In this document: positions 1 to 6,101 of the stretch, piece by piece
How the letters are laid out: every line of letters begins with the position of its first letter
Position numbering within the stretch: the stretch's first letter is position 1
Assembly (NCBI GenBank): GCA_903917305.1
Contig: CAIXAA010000716.1
Span: 1 to 8,733 of the forward strand
Reading direction: 5' to 3'
Origin: an uncultured Myxococcales bacterium
GTDB lineage: Bacteria > Myxococcota_A > UBA9042
DNA length: 8,733 nucleotides
The notes under the pieces: model-generated
The model's input: the letters and a program-made list of their open reading frames with translations, nothing else
Told to the model about the DNA's origin: nothing
The model's database searches: none
Made by a program: the position numbers and the translations under genes

Positions 1-283
1 CGCCGGTCTGGCGCCGGAGGTCGTGACGCGCGCCCGCGCGTTGCTGGTGCTGCTGGAAAAGCGGCGCGCCGGGGCCGGGCAGGAGTCGAGCCGGGCGCCG
101 CGCAAGCAGCTGGGGCTGTTCGATGCACCGCCGGCGGCCGCGACGCCTGCGGATCCGGCGCTCATGGCGGTGATCGACGCGCTGCAACATATCGATTTGG
201 ATGAGCTATCTCCGCGTGAAGCCCATGCCCGGCTCGCCGAGATCGTCGGCCTCGCCAAGGGTCTGGAGCGCCCTGGAGCCTAG
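1..283 (+). CDS. mutS: DNA mismatch repair protein MutS, C-terminal end (partial)
   Basis: This is the 3' end of a gene that begins left of the window; the frame is open from base 2 to the TAG stop at 281-283. The visible part starts AGLAPEVVTRARALL, which matches the end of the MutS ATPase domain (the helix after 'RLAGLP..VI.RA..IL'). A linker carrying the family's LGLFD motif follows, and then a small helical tail with LDELSPREAHARLAEI, equivalent to the 'D.LTPREAL..LY.LK' dimerisation tail of MutS. MutS recognises base mismatches and small loops in newly replicated DNA and recruits MutL. The mismatch-binding domain and the Walker motifs lie outside the window, so I cannot judge whether the protein is intact. 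It could be another MutS-family member, but the LGLFD-plus-tail layout is typical of MutS1. Confidence 0.88.
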   Translation, partial: AGLAPEVVTRARALLVLLEKRRAGAGQESSRAPRKQLGLFDAPPAAATPADPALMAVIDALQHIDLDELSPREAHARLAEIVGLAKGLERPGA

Positions 284-415
284 GGGTCAAGATCGCGATT
301 CAATTGGCGATCCGCACCGCCGTCGTGCACCGCGTCAATGTGCCGCAGCTGTCAAGAAAATCGTACAACGCCCTGAAAAGCGGAATTTTTTGATCTCTGG
401 GCCGCGCGGGGCACG
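284..415. other. Intergenic gap mutS-xerD with AT-rich patch
   Basis: These 132 bases carry no recognisable gene. Bases about 351-395 are markedly richer in A and T than the rest of the window and include a run of six T at 386-391. The run is preceded only by very weak pairing (CGC at 369-371 with GCG at 380-382, or TCAAGAAAA with TTTTTTGA), so I do not call a terminator. No convincing -35/-10 pair is visible, although AT-rich patches of this kind often hold the promoter of the next gene. A GGGG at 408-411 is the only purine-rich stretch near the xerD start at 416, with an unusually short spacing of 4 bases. Confidence 0.4.
291..312. repeat. Short inverted repeat just after mutS
   Basis: GATCGC at 291-296 is repeated in inverse orientation as GCGATC at 307-312, separated by 10 bases that contain the palindrome CAATTG. 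It begins 7 bases after the mutS stop. It could form a 6-bp hairpin in the mutS transcript or be a protein-binding dyad. There is no T-run directly after it, so it is not a standard intrinsic terminator. A 6-bp dyad can occur by chance. Confidence 0.3.
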
Positions 416-1363
416 ATGCGTCCTGCCATGACGACGACGCCCACCACGCTAGCCCAGACCGTCGAGCGCTTCCTGCGGCACCTGCGCCTCGAGCGCAACA
501 TGTCGACCAACACCCTGACCGCCTATGGCCGCGATTTGCTGCGCATGGTGCGGTACATGCAGGACGAGATGGGCGTCGAGAGGCCGGAAGACCTCGACCG
601 CGAACTGCTGCACGAGTACCTGGTCGCCTTGCGCGACAGCGGGTTGCAGCCGCGCAGCATCGCACGGCACATGTCGACGCTGCGCACGTGGGGCCACTAC
701 CTCGTGGATCGCGCGCTGATCGAAGAGAACCCCGCGACCTTGCTGGACATGCCCAAGCTGGAGCAGGACCTGCCGGACGTGCTGACGACCGCGGAGGTCG
801 AGCGGCTGCTGGCGGCGCCCGGCACGGTGACGGAGCGCGCGGTGCGCGACACGGCCATGCTGGAGACGCTGTACGCGACCGGCCTGCGCGTGAGCGAACT
901 GGTGAACCTGACGCTGACGGACGTGGACTTCGACCGCGGTGTCGTGCGCTGCATGGGCAAGGGACGCAAGGAACGCCTTGTCCCGATTGGCGAAGTCGCG
1001 CGCGCCAAGCTGCTGGGCTACCTCGCGGAAGCGCGGCCGTCCTTGTCGCGCACGGCGAATGGCCGGGCGCGGCGCACGGCGGGCAGCCAGGCGCTGTTCA
1101 TCACGAGTCAGGGCAAGGCCATGACTCGGCAGGGTTTCTGGAAGCTGGTCAAGCGGCACGCGATGACCGCGGGCATCGACAAGCCGATCTCGCCGCACAA
1201 GCTGCGCCACTCCTTCGCCACGCACCTGCTGGCCGGCGGCGCGGATCTGCGCGCGGTCCAGGCGATGCTGGGCCACGCGGACATCGGAACCACGCAGATC
1301 TACACGCATGTGCACCGCGAGCGGCTGCGCGAGATCTACGACCGCTTCCATCCGCGCGCCTAG
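416..1363 (+). CDS. xerD: Site-specific tyrosine recombinase XerD
   Basis: The 315-residue product has the usual XerC/XerD size and two-domain layout. The N-terminal SAM-like DNA-binding domain (about residues 10-105) carries LRLERNMSTNTLTAYGRDL, the signature start of Xer proteins. The catalytic domain (about 120-315) has a full active-site set: R158 in ATGLRVSEL, K182 in GKGRKERLVP, H261 and R264 in SPHKLRHSFATHLL, H287 in LGHADIGTTQ, and the nucleophile Y296 in QIYTH. The FHPRA end is typical of XerD. With XerC it would resolve chromosome dimers at dif under control of FtsK. The numbering uses the ATG at 416; an in-frame ATG at 428 (MTTTPTTLAQ) is equally plausible, since GGGG lies 4 bases before the first and 16 before the second. 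XerC rather than XerD is the main alternative. No mobile-element genes surround it, so a housekeeping role is more likely than an element integrase. Confidence 0.9.
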   Translation: MRPAMTTTPTTLAQTVERFLRHLRLERNMSTNTLTAYGRDLLRMVRYMQDEMGVERPEDLDRELLHEYLVALRDSGLQPRSIARHMSTLRTWGHYLVDRALIEENPATLLDMPKLEQDLPDVLTTAEVERLLAAPGTVTERAVRDTAMLETLYATGLRVSELVNLTLTDVDFDRGVVRCMGKGRKERLVPIGEVARAKLLGYLAEARPSLSRTANGRARRTAGSQALFITSQGKAMTRQGFWKLVKRHAMTAGIDKPISPHKLRHSFATHLLAGGADLRAVQAMLGHADIGTTQIYTHVHRERLREIYDRFHPRA

Positions 1364-1381
1364 CGGTTCATGCTCCGCGCC

Positions 1382-2560
1382 ATGGCTGAAACTCCTACCG
1401 TCTTCGTGCTTGGGCTGACTGCGACGGGGCTCGCCGTGGCGCGCGATGTCGCGCCGCACGGCTGGCGCGTAATCGGCGTCGATGCGGATCGGACGCGTCC
1501 CGGCTGTTACAGCCGTCATGTCCATGAGTTGCCGAATCTGTCGCGGCTGCCGCTCGGCCTCGCGCTGGTGGACGCCCTGCTGGACGCGGCGGACCGGCTG
1601 CCGCAGGCGCCGATCGTCGTGCCGGCGGCCGACGATGCCGTGCAATGGTGCATCAAGCATCGCAAAACGCTGGAGCCGCGCGTGCGGCTCTCCCAGGGGC
1701 TTGTGGCGCAGCGGGCGGGCGTGCTGCTCGACAAGTCCTTGTTTGGACAGCGCTGTGCCGAGCTGGGCCTGGACGTGCCGCTGACGGTGCAGCCGGCGTC
1801 GATCGCGGATGTGCACGACTTCGTCGCGCAAGCCGGGCTGCCCTGCATCGTCAAGCCACGTGCCGGGCACCTGTGGCGCCAGCGGCTGCGTGGTCAAAAA
1901 CTGCTGGTGCCGCAGACCCTTGCGGAGCTGGAGACGGCGCTGCGCGACGTGATCGGCGACGTGTCGTCGGTGGTGCTGCAAGAGCTGGTGCCGGGTCCGG
2001 AGTCGAACCTGCTGGTGGCCGCGGTGCTGTCGGCCGAGACCGGCGGCGTGAAATCGGTGCTGACCGGGCGGAAAATCCGCCAGTTTCCAAGGAATTTTGG
2101 CTCAGGGTCCCTGGTGCGCAGCGAGAGCCTGCCGGACGTGGCGCAGCAGAGCGCGGACATCATCGAGCGCTTGGATTACCGAGGCTTGTGCGGCACGGAG
2201 TTCAAGCTCGACCCGCGCTCCGGCCGGCTGCGGCTCATCGAGATCAATCCGCGGCCGACCTTGTGGTACGACCTGTGCCGGGCGGCGGGGACGCACCTGG
2301 TTTGGGCGCATGTGCAGGAGCTGGCAGGGTTTTCTCCGGACGTGCCTGCGCCTCAACGCGACGGCGTGACGTGGCGCTACCTCGTGCGCGACGGGCTGGC
2401 GCTGGCGGGCGCGGGTCCCGCGGCGCTGCTGGCGTCGCTGCGCGAAGTTCCGGCAGACACGGACGCGGTGTTTGCCTGGGATGATCCGCTGTCCGGCGCG
2501 GCGTCGCTGGGCCATGCGGCGTTCCAAGCGGCCAGCCATTTGAAACCAGGGCACAAGTAG
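1382..2560 (+). CDS. ATP-grasp domain protein, predicted carboxylate-amine ligase
   Basis: This is a 392-residue protein of the ATP-grasp superfamily, close in pattern to predicted carboxylate-amine ligases found in polysaccharide gene clusters. Residues 6-35 form a Rossmann-like pre-ATP-grasp start (TVFVLGLTATGLAVARDV, then VIGVDAD). The grasp fold follows: LLDK with K118, IVKPR with K158, LQELVPGPE with E201, and the metal-binding end EFKLDPRSGRLRLIEINPRP with E273, E287 and N289. Such enzymes activate a carboxylate as an acyl phosphate and join it to an amine or another nucleophile; the substrate cannot be told here. The gene follows xerD by 18 bases (6 if the in-frame ATG at 1370 is used) and faces the minus-strand glycan operon. 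I prefer 1382 because the first beta strand begins six residues later, as is usual in the family; neither ATG has a good ribosome-binding site. It could share the xerD transcript. No signal peptide is visible, so it should act in the cytoplasm. Confidence 0.78.
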   Translation: MAETPTVFVLGLTATGLAVARDVAPHGWRVIGVDADRTRPGCYSRHVHELPNLSRLPLGLALVDALLDAADRLPQAPIVVPAADDAVQWCIKHRKTLEPRVRLSQGLVAQRAGVLLDKSLFGQRCAELGLDVPLTVQPASIADVHDFVAQAGLPCIVKPRAGHLWRQRLRGQKLLVPQTLAELETALRDVIGDVSSVVLQELVPGPESNLLVAAVLSAETGGVKSVLTGRKIRQFPRNFGSGSLVRSESLPDVAQQSADIIERLDYRGLCGTEFKLDPRSGRLRLIEINPRPTLWYDLCRAAGTHLVWAHVQELAGFSPDVPAPQRDGVTWRYLVRDGLALAGAGPAALLASLREVPADTDAVFAWDDPLSGAASLGHAAFQAASHLKPGHK

Positions 2561-2563
2561 CCG

Positions 2564-3616
2564 TCAATCCACGTCCAGCATCGGCGGCCGCACGCGACGC
2601 AGCAACGCCGGCAGCGGTCGATCCAAGTGCGCGAGGACACCGACGAAATCGAGCCATCCCGGCAGGAGCGGCTGCTTGCGCTGCGCGAGCCGTGCGGCCC
2701 GGCGGGCGAGCGAAGCCGGCAGGACGTCCGCGGGCAGGAGCGCGAGCGCGGCGGCCGTCTCCGGAGAGACGGCTTGCGGATCAAAGGCTTGCACTTCGCT
2801 CAGTCCAGCAGCCCCGGCGCGCGCCGCTTGCCAGTCCAGCAGGCGCGCCGCCAACGCCTTGCCGTCCGGCCGCACCGCGCGCAGCCACATCCCGGCGTCG
2901 GCGAGGTGGCGCAGGTCGCCGTGCAGGCCAAAAAGCAGGTGCACGAGGAGCAGCGCGCTGTGGTCGACGTCGTCCGGCGCCAGCCAGCCAGTCGGGCCGC
3001 GCTGGGCACGGACAAACAGATCCGCGGTGGCCCCTCGCGAGGCAAGTCCTGGAAAACGCAATGGACATAGAGGGCGGTGGTGCAGTTCCACCACGCCGGA
3101 GCCGTCGCGCTCCGTGAACGTGACGACGTGCCCGGACGGGGAGCGTGCGGTTTCGATAAAACCCAGTTGCGTCAGCCGCTTGACGGCTTCGGCGGCGCGA
3201 TCCGGATGCGGCAGGACGTCGACGTCGACGCAAGGGCGCAGCACGCCGGGCGGATAGGCGCGCGCTTCGACGGCGCGGCCCTTGAGCAAAAGACAAGGCG
3301 GCGACGGACCTTCGAGCAGCAGCGGCGCGATGCGCGCCAGCGTTCGGTCGGCGTCCAGCGTGCGCGCCAGCGTCTTGGCCAGGCCTTGACGCAGCACGGC
3401 CCGCGCCGGCGGCGGCAGCGGCAACGCGCTGGCTTCGCAGTGCGCCAGCACCCACGGCGCCGTGCCCTGGGCGGCGCAGATTCGCGACAGTGCCAGCCAA
3501 TCGTGTGGTTGCAAGTCGGCCGCCAGGGCGCGCAGCGTCCGCGGCTCGGCCGACAGCAGCGGCCGCGCGAGCTGACGCAGGAGCAGGAGCGCGGGCTTGG
3601 ACAGCAGCTGGATCAT
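2564..3616 (-). CDS. Nucleotidyltransferase family protein (NTP_transf_5 type)
   Basis: The 350-residue product resembles the 'uncharacterised nucleotidyltransferase' family (PF14907 type) found in exopolysaccharide and peptide-modification loci. The core shows LLLKGRAVEARAY (K112, G113), then R127-P-C-V-D131-V-D133, the paired acidic residues of the nucleotidyltransferase fold, then VVELHHRPL with E177 in place of the third acid. A helical region follows, with HLLFGLHGDLRHLADAGMWL (about 226-245) as in this family. Members probably transfer a nucleotide or bind one, but the target is not established. The start at 3616 lies 4 bases after the ABC gene's stop, and the GAGG before it overlaps that TGA, suggesting translational coupling. 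The same frame stays open upstream to 4057, but that part lies inside the ABC gene and is GC-rich shadow. It is the last gene of the minus-strand run, ending 3 bases from the ATP-grasp gene. Confidence 0.75.
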   Translation of the reverse strand: MIQLLSKPALLLLRQLARPLLSAEPRTLRALAADLQPHDWLALSRICAAQGTAPWVLAHCEASALPLPPPARAVLRQGLAKTLARTLDADRTLARIAPLLLEGPSPPCLLLKGRAVEARAYPPGVLRPCVDVDVLPHPDRAAEAVKRLTQLGFIETARSPSGHVVTFTERDGSGVVELHHRPLCPLRFPGLASRGATADLFVRAQRGPTGWLAPDDVDHSALLLVHLLFGLHGDLRHLADAGMWLRAVRPDGKALAARLLDWQAARAGAAGLSEVQAFDPQAVSPETAAALALLPADVLPASLARRAARLAQRKQPLLPGWLDFVGVLAHLDRPLPALLRRVRPPMLDVD

Positions 3617-3620
3617 GGCC

Positions 3621-5039
3621 TCACAACGTTCGCAGGCCCAGGGAGCCCTGGCGCGCCAACTGGCGCAAGGCCGCACGCGCACCCAGCAATCCCGCGGCGA
3701 GCCACACCAGCGCGGCCAGCCACGGCGCTTGCGGCACGGGGGTGGGCAGGCCGGAGAGCTGGCGCAGGGCGGGGGCCAGCAGGGAGGCGGGCAGGTGCTC
3801 GCCAAGCACCCGAAGCGACGTCGGAAGTTGCGTGCGCGCGACCGCCACCGGGCCGAGGGCCAGCGTCGCGAGGTGCAAGAGCCACGGCAGCGGGCTCGAG
3901 TTGCGCAGCAGGATGGCGAGGCTGAAGGTGAGCAGGGCGACGCCGGCGATCGCCAGGAAGGCGGCGGCGCAAAGGGCCAGCGCAGGCCAGGAAAGCGTCG
4001 GTCGGGTGCCGAGCAGCGCCGTGACCAGCCAGGGCACGCACAGCGCCCAGACGGCACCGAAAGCGAGCGGCGGGCCCAGGCAAGCGAGCGTCAGGCCGGA
4101 GAGGCCGACGCCGCGCGCCCGCAGCACATCGTCGAGCCCGGTCGAGATCAGGGCCGTCAGGCGGCGCAGCCCGTCCTCGCCGGCCGCGACCTGCAGCCCG
4201 AGGGCCGCCAGCCCGCACCACATCGCCGCCGCCATGTCGCGCGGGTGCAGCGCGCCCTGGCTGAGCTGCCACGGCAACAGCAGCCCGGCCAGCGCGACGA
4301 TGACGCGGCGCAGCCAGGGACCGGGGCGCCGCTCCGAAGCGCCCACGAAGCGCAAAGCGGTGCGCAGGCCAGCCAGGGACGCGCGCGGCCGTGGCGCTGG
4401 ACGCTCGGGTGTCCGCGGGAGATTCACGGCCTCGCTGCGCCCTTCGCGCAAGGCGATCGTGCGATCGACCAGGGCGCGGCCATCGTGCGCCACCAGCACC
4501 ACCGTGTCGCCGCGCCCGCGCAGCAGATCCAAGACGTTGGCCAAGGTCTCGTCGTCCAGCGCGCTCGTCACCTCGTCGAGCAGCCAGGTGTGGCAACCGG
4601 CCAGGATCGCGCAGGCCACCGCGCAGCGCGCCCGCTGGCCGGCGGAGAGCTCATCGCTGCGCCGGGTCAGCACGTCGGCGAGGCCCAGGCGGGCCACCAG
4701 CCTGGCCAGCTGGTCGGGATCCGCGGCGTCCGCTGCGCTCAGCGCCAGTTGGCGCGCCACGGTGCAGTGCGGAATGAGGCCCAGGCGCGCGCCGAGCAGG
4801 GCCGCAGGCGCGGTCGCCGTCGCGACGGTGCCAGCGTCCGGCGCGCTCACGCCTGCCAGCAGGGAGAGCAGCGTCGTCTTGCCGGAGCCATTCGGCCCGT
4901 GAAGCGCAACAACTTCGCCTGCTTCGATGTGCCCGTTCGCGCCCGCCAGCGCCACGACCGGCTGTGCCAGGCGTCCGCGGGCGAGGTCGTACAGGTGCGT
5001 GCGAGGCCGGATGCGCTTGTGGACGGCCGAAAACTGCAT
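3621..5039 (-). CDS. ABC transporter, fused ATPase and membrane domains
   Basis: This 472-residue single chain has an ATPase domain first (about 25-205) and a membrane part second (about 240-460), the reverse order of most exporters of the ABCB type. In the ATPase, the Walker A is GPNGSGKTT (48-56, K54), the signature is LSAGQ (131-135, one change from LSGGQ), the Walker B is TWLLDE (151-156) with E156, and the switch histidine is H185 in VLVAHD. The Q-loop region LLGARLGLIPHCTV (81-94) has no glutamine; R85 stands where CcmA-like proteins have Q. The second half has about six hydrophobic spans (near 245-262, 268-286, 312-343, 350-378, 383-400, 438-455). One ATPase per chain implies a dimer. 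It abuts the WecA-type gene with no gap and lies 4 bases from the nucleotidyltransferase gene. The context suggests export of glycan or of a glycan substituent; the cargo is unknown. It does not look like the usual two-protein Wzm/Wzt pair. Confidence 0.82.
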   Translation of the reverse strand: MQFSAVHKRIRPRTHLYDLARGRLAQPVVALAGANGHIEAGEVVALHGPNGSGKTTLLSLLAGVSAPDAGTVATATAPAALLGARLGLIPHCTVARQLALSAADAADPDQLARLVARLGLADVLTRRSDELSAGQRARCAVACAILAGCHTWLLDEVTSALDDETLANVLDLLRGRGDTVVLVAHDGRALVDRTIALREGRSEAVNLPRTPERPAPRPRASLAGLRTALRFVGASERRPGPWLRRVIVALAGLLLPWQLSQGALHPRDMAAAMWCGLAALGLQVAAGEDGLRRLTALISTGLDDVLRARGVGLSGLTLACLGPPLAFGAVWALCVPWLVTALLGTRPTLSWPALALCAAAFLAIAGVALLTFSLAILLRNSSPLPWLLHLATLALGPVAVARTQLPTSLRVLGEHLPASLLAPALRQLSGLPTPVPQAPWLAALVWLAAGLLGARAALRQLARQGSLGLRTL

Positions 5040-6002
5040 CTACCGCGCCCACACGCGCAGAAGAACGACGAAACCGGTCAGCAGGCTGCAGACGAGGTAC
5101 AGGGTCAGCACGGCCTGGCGCTGGCTGAGTCCGGCGTCGAGCAGGCGGTGGTGGATGTGCTGGCGATCGGAGTGGAACGGCGACTTGCCCCGCAGCGCGC
5201 GGCGCACGAAGGCGAGCGTGGTGTCGAGCATCGGCAGGCCAAGCGCCAGGATCGGCAGGCCGACGGCGAGCACGGTCGCGCGTTTGCCGGCGCCCCACAA
5301 GCCCGCGGCAGCGAAGATGAAGCCGATGGTCATGCTGCCGGAGTCGCCCATGAAGATGAGCGCGGGTGAGAAGTTGTAGAACAGGAAGCCCAGCACGCTG
5401 CCGCCGATGGCCGCGGCGAACAGGCCCAGCATCAGGTTGCTGTCGATCATGGCGGTGATGAACAAGGACAGGGCGGCGAAGAACGCGACGCCGGCGGCGA
5501 GGCCGTCGAGCCCGTCGATGAGGTTCATCGCGTTGACGAAACCCGCGACCCACAACATGGTCAACGGCAGCGACCACAGGCCGATGTCGATGGTCTGCCC
5601 GGCCAGCGAGATGGTCTCCAGGCGCAGTCCGGCTTGCCAGATGAGGATGCCGACCGCGCCTTGGCCGGCGAGCTTGGTCCAGGCCGTGCAGCCTTTGATG
5701 TCGTCGTAGATGCCCAGCGCCAGCACGCCGACGACGCCGAGGCCGAAGGACACGACGCGCTGCATGTGGTCGCGCAGCTCGAGCGAGAAGAAGTTGCTGT
5801 AGAAAAGCAACGCGATGATCGGCATCAGGAAGCCGGCGGCGATCGCGATGCCGCCCAGGCGGGGCATGGGCGTCGTGTGGATCTTGCGCACACCGTCCGG
5901 CGAGTCGAGCAGGCCCCAGCGCCGGGCAAGGTGCAGCACCAGCGGGGTCGTGACCGCAGAGATGCCGAGCGCCATGAGGAATGCGACGAGGAAGGTGCGC
6001 AC
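5040..6002 (-). CDS. WecA/TagO/MraY-family undecaprenyl-phosphate sugar-1-phosphate transferase
   Basis: This multi-pass inner-membrane protein has the full motif set of the polyprenyl-phosphate N-acetylhexosamine-1-phosphate transferase family. Counting from the GTG at 6002 (320 residues), these are RKIHTTPMPRLGGIAI (about 39-54), YDDIKG with D100/D101, FVNAMNLIDGLDGLAAG (about 155-171), LIFMGDSGSM (about 215-224), and the cytoplasmic HSDRQHIHHRLL loop (about 277-288) typical of WecA/TagO rather than MraY. It would transfer a sugar-1-phosphate, usually GlcNAc-1-P, from UDP-sugar to undecaprenyl phosphate, starting a surface glycan. I chose GTG because GGGG lies 9 bases upstream and the first transmembrane helix then begins at once, as in the family; a longer TTG start at 6050 adds 16 residues. 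Its stop directly abuts the ABC gene start. It follows the lyase-like gene after about 100 bases. The HIHHRL loop argues against MraY, and no cell-wall genes are nearby. Confidence 0.9.
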   Translation of the reverse strand: MRTFLVAFLMALGISAVTTPLVLHLARRWGLLDSPDGVRKIHTTPMPRLGGIAIAAGFLMPIIALLFYSNFFSLELRDHMQRVVSFGLGVVGVLALGIYDDIKGCTAWTKLAGQGAVGILIWQAGLRLETISLAGQTIDIGLWSLPLTMLWVAGFVNAMNLIDGLDGLAAGVAFFAALSLFITAMIDSNLMLGLFAAAIGGSVLGFLFYNFSPALIFMGDSGSMTIGFIFAAAGLWGAGKRATVLAVGLPILALGLPMLDTTLAFVRRALRGKSPFHSDRQHIHHRLLDAGLSQRQAVLTLYLVCSLLTGFVVLLRVWAR

Positions 6003-6011
6003 GGTCAGATA

Positions 6012-6015
6012 CCCC
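6012..6015 (-). promoter_or_regulatory. Putative ribosome-binding site of the WecA-type gene
   Basis: GGGG on the minus strand lies 9 bases before the GTG at 6002. It favours the GTG over the TTG at 6050, which falls inside an inverted repeat and has no clear purine-rich stretch before it. The match to the Shine-Dalgarno consensus is partial. Confidence 0.4.
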
Positions 6016-6046
6016 GAGAGCCGAAGACACGGACTGGCACAAGCGC

Positions 6047-6081
6047 GCAACCGATGGGCCGGCCCACAAGAGCTTGGTTGC
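6047..6081. repeat. Nested inverted repeat in the gap before the WecA-type gene
   Basis: The outer arms are GCAACC (6047-6052) and GGTTGC (6076-6081). Between them lies a perfect 12-base palindrome, TGGGCCGGCCCA (6055-6066). It sits in the only sizeable gap of the minus-strand operon, between the lyase-like gene stop and the WecA-type start. In RNA it could form a hairpin upstream of the WecA-type gene; as DNA it could be an operator. No T-run follows on the minus strand, so it is not a standard terminator. The alternative TTG start at 6048-6050 falls inside one arm. A 12-base palindrome alone can occur by chance in GC-rich DNA. Confidence 0.4.
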
Positions 6082-6101
6082 CGCGAGGGCGCACGAGGAT
6101 C

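Noticed and set aside
380..395. Intrinsic terminator suggested by six T at 386-391
   Set aside because: The preceding sequence forms only about a 3-bp GC stem or a weak AT stem, too poor to call.
416..1363. Integrase of a mobile element or integron
   Set aside because: The protein has the full XerD pattern and FHPRA end, and no attachment-site repeats, gene cassettes or phage genes flank it.
416..1396. Similar double-ATG starts in xerD (416/428) and the ATP-grasp gene (1370/1382), both 12 bases apart
   Set aside because: About 11 of 15 bases agree, but the segments are short and GC-rich and no mechanism is suggested; chance is sufficient.
449..1981. 510-codon open frame on the minus strand across xerD and the ATP-grasp gene
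   Set aside because: It is antisense to two motif-rich genes, and its product is dominated by R, Q, H and A without any domain pattern. In GC-rich DNA such frames stay open by chance.
3617..4057. N-terminal extension of the nucleotidyltransferase frame up to 4057
   Set aside because: This part lies inside the ABC gene's membrane domain and reads as S/R/P-rich sequence; the family-like protein begins at the ATG at 3616.
2564..5039. Lasso-peptide or other modified-peptide cluster suggested by the ABC plus NTP_transf_5 pair
   Set aside because: No precursor peptide, asparagine-synthetase-like, PqqD-like or protease gene is visible in the window, and the neighbours are glycan enzymes.
3490..5369. 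Two long plus-strand open frames (3490-4902 and 3597-5369) across the ABC gene
   Set aside because: They overlap each other and oppose the clear ABC and WecA-type genes; the products are low-complexity R/A/Q-rich with no motif.
4651..6069. 472-codon minus-strand frame overlapping the WecA-type and ABC genes in another frame
   Set aside because: Composition is H/R/P/A-rich and the frame crosses the exact junction of two real genes.
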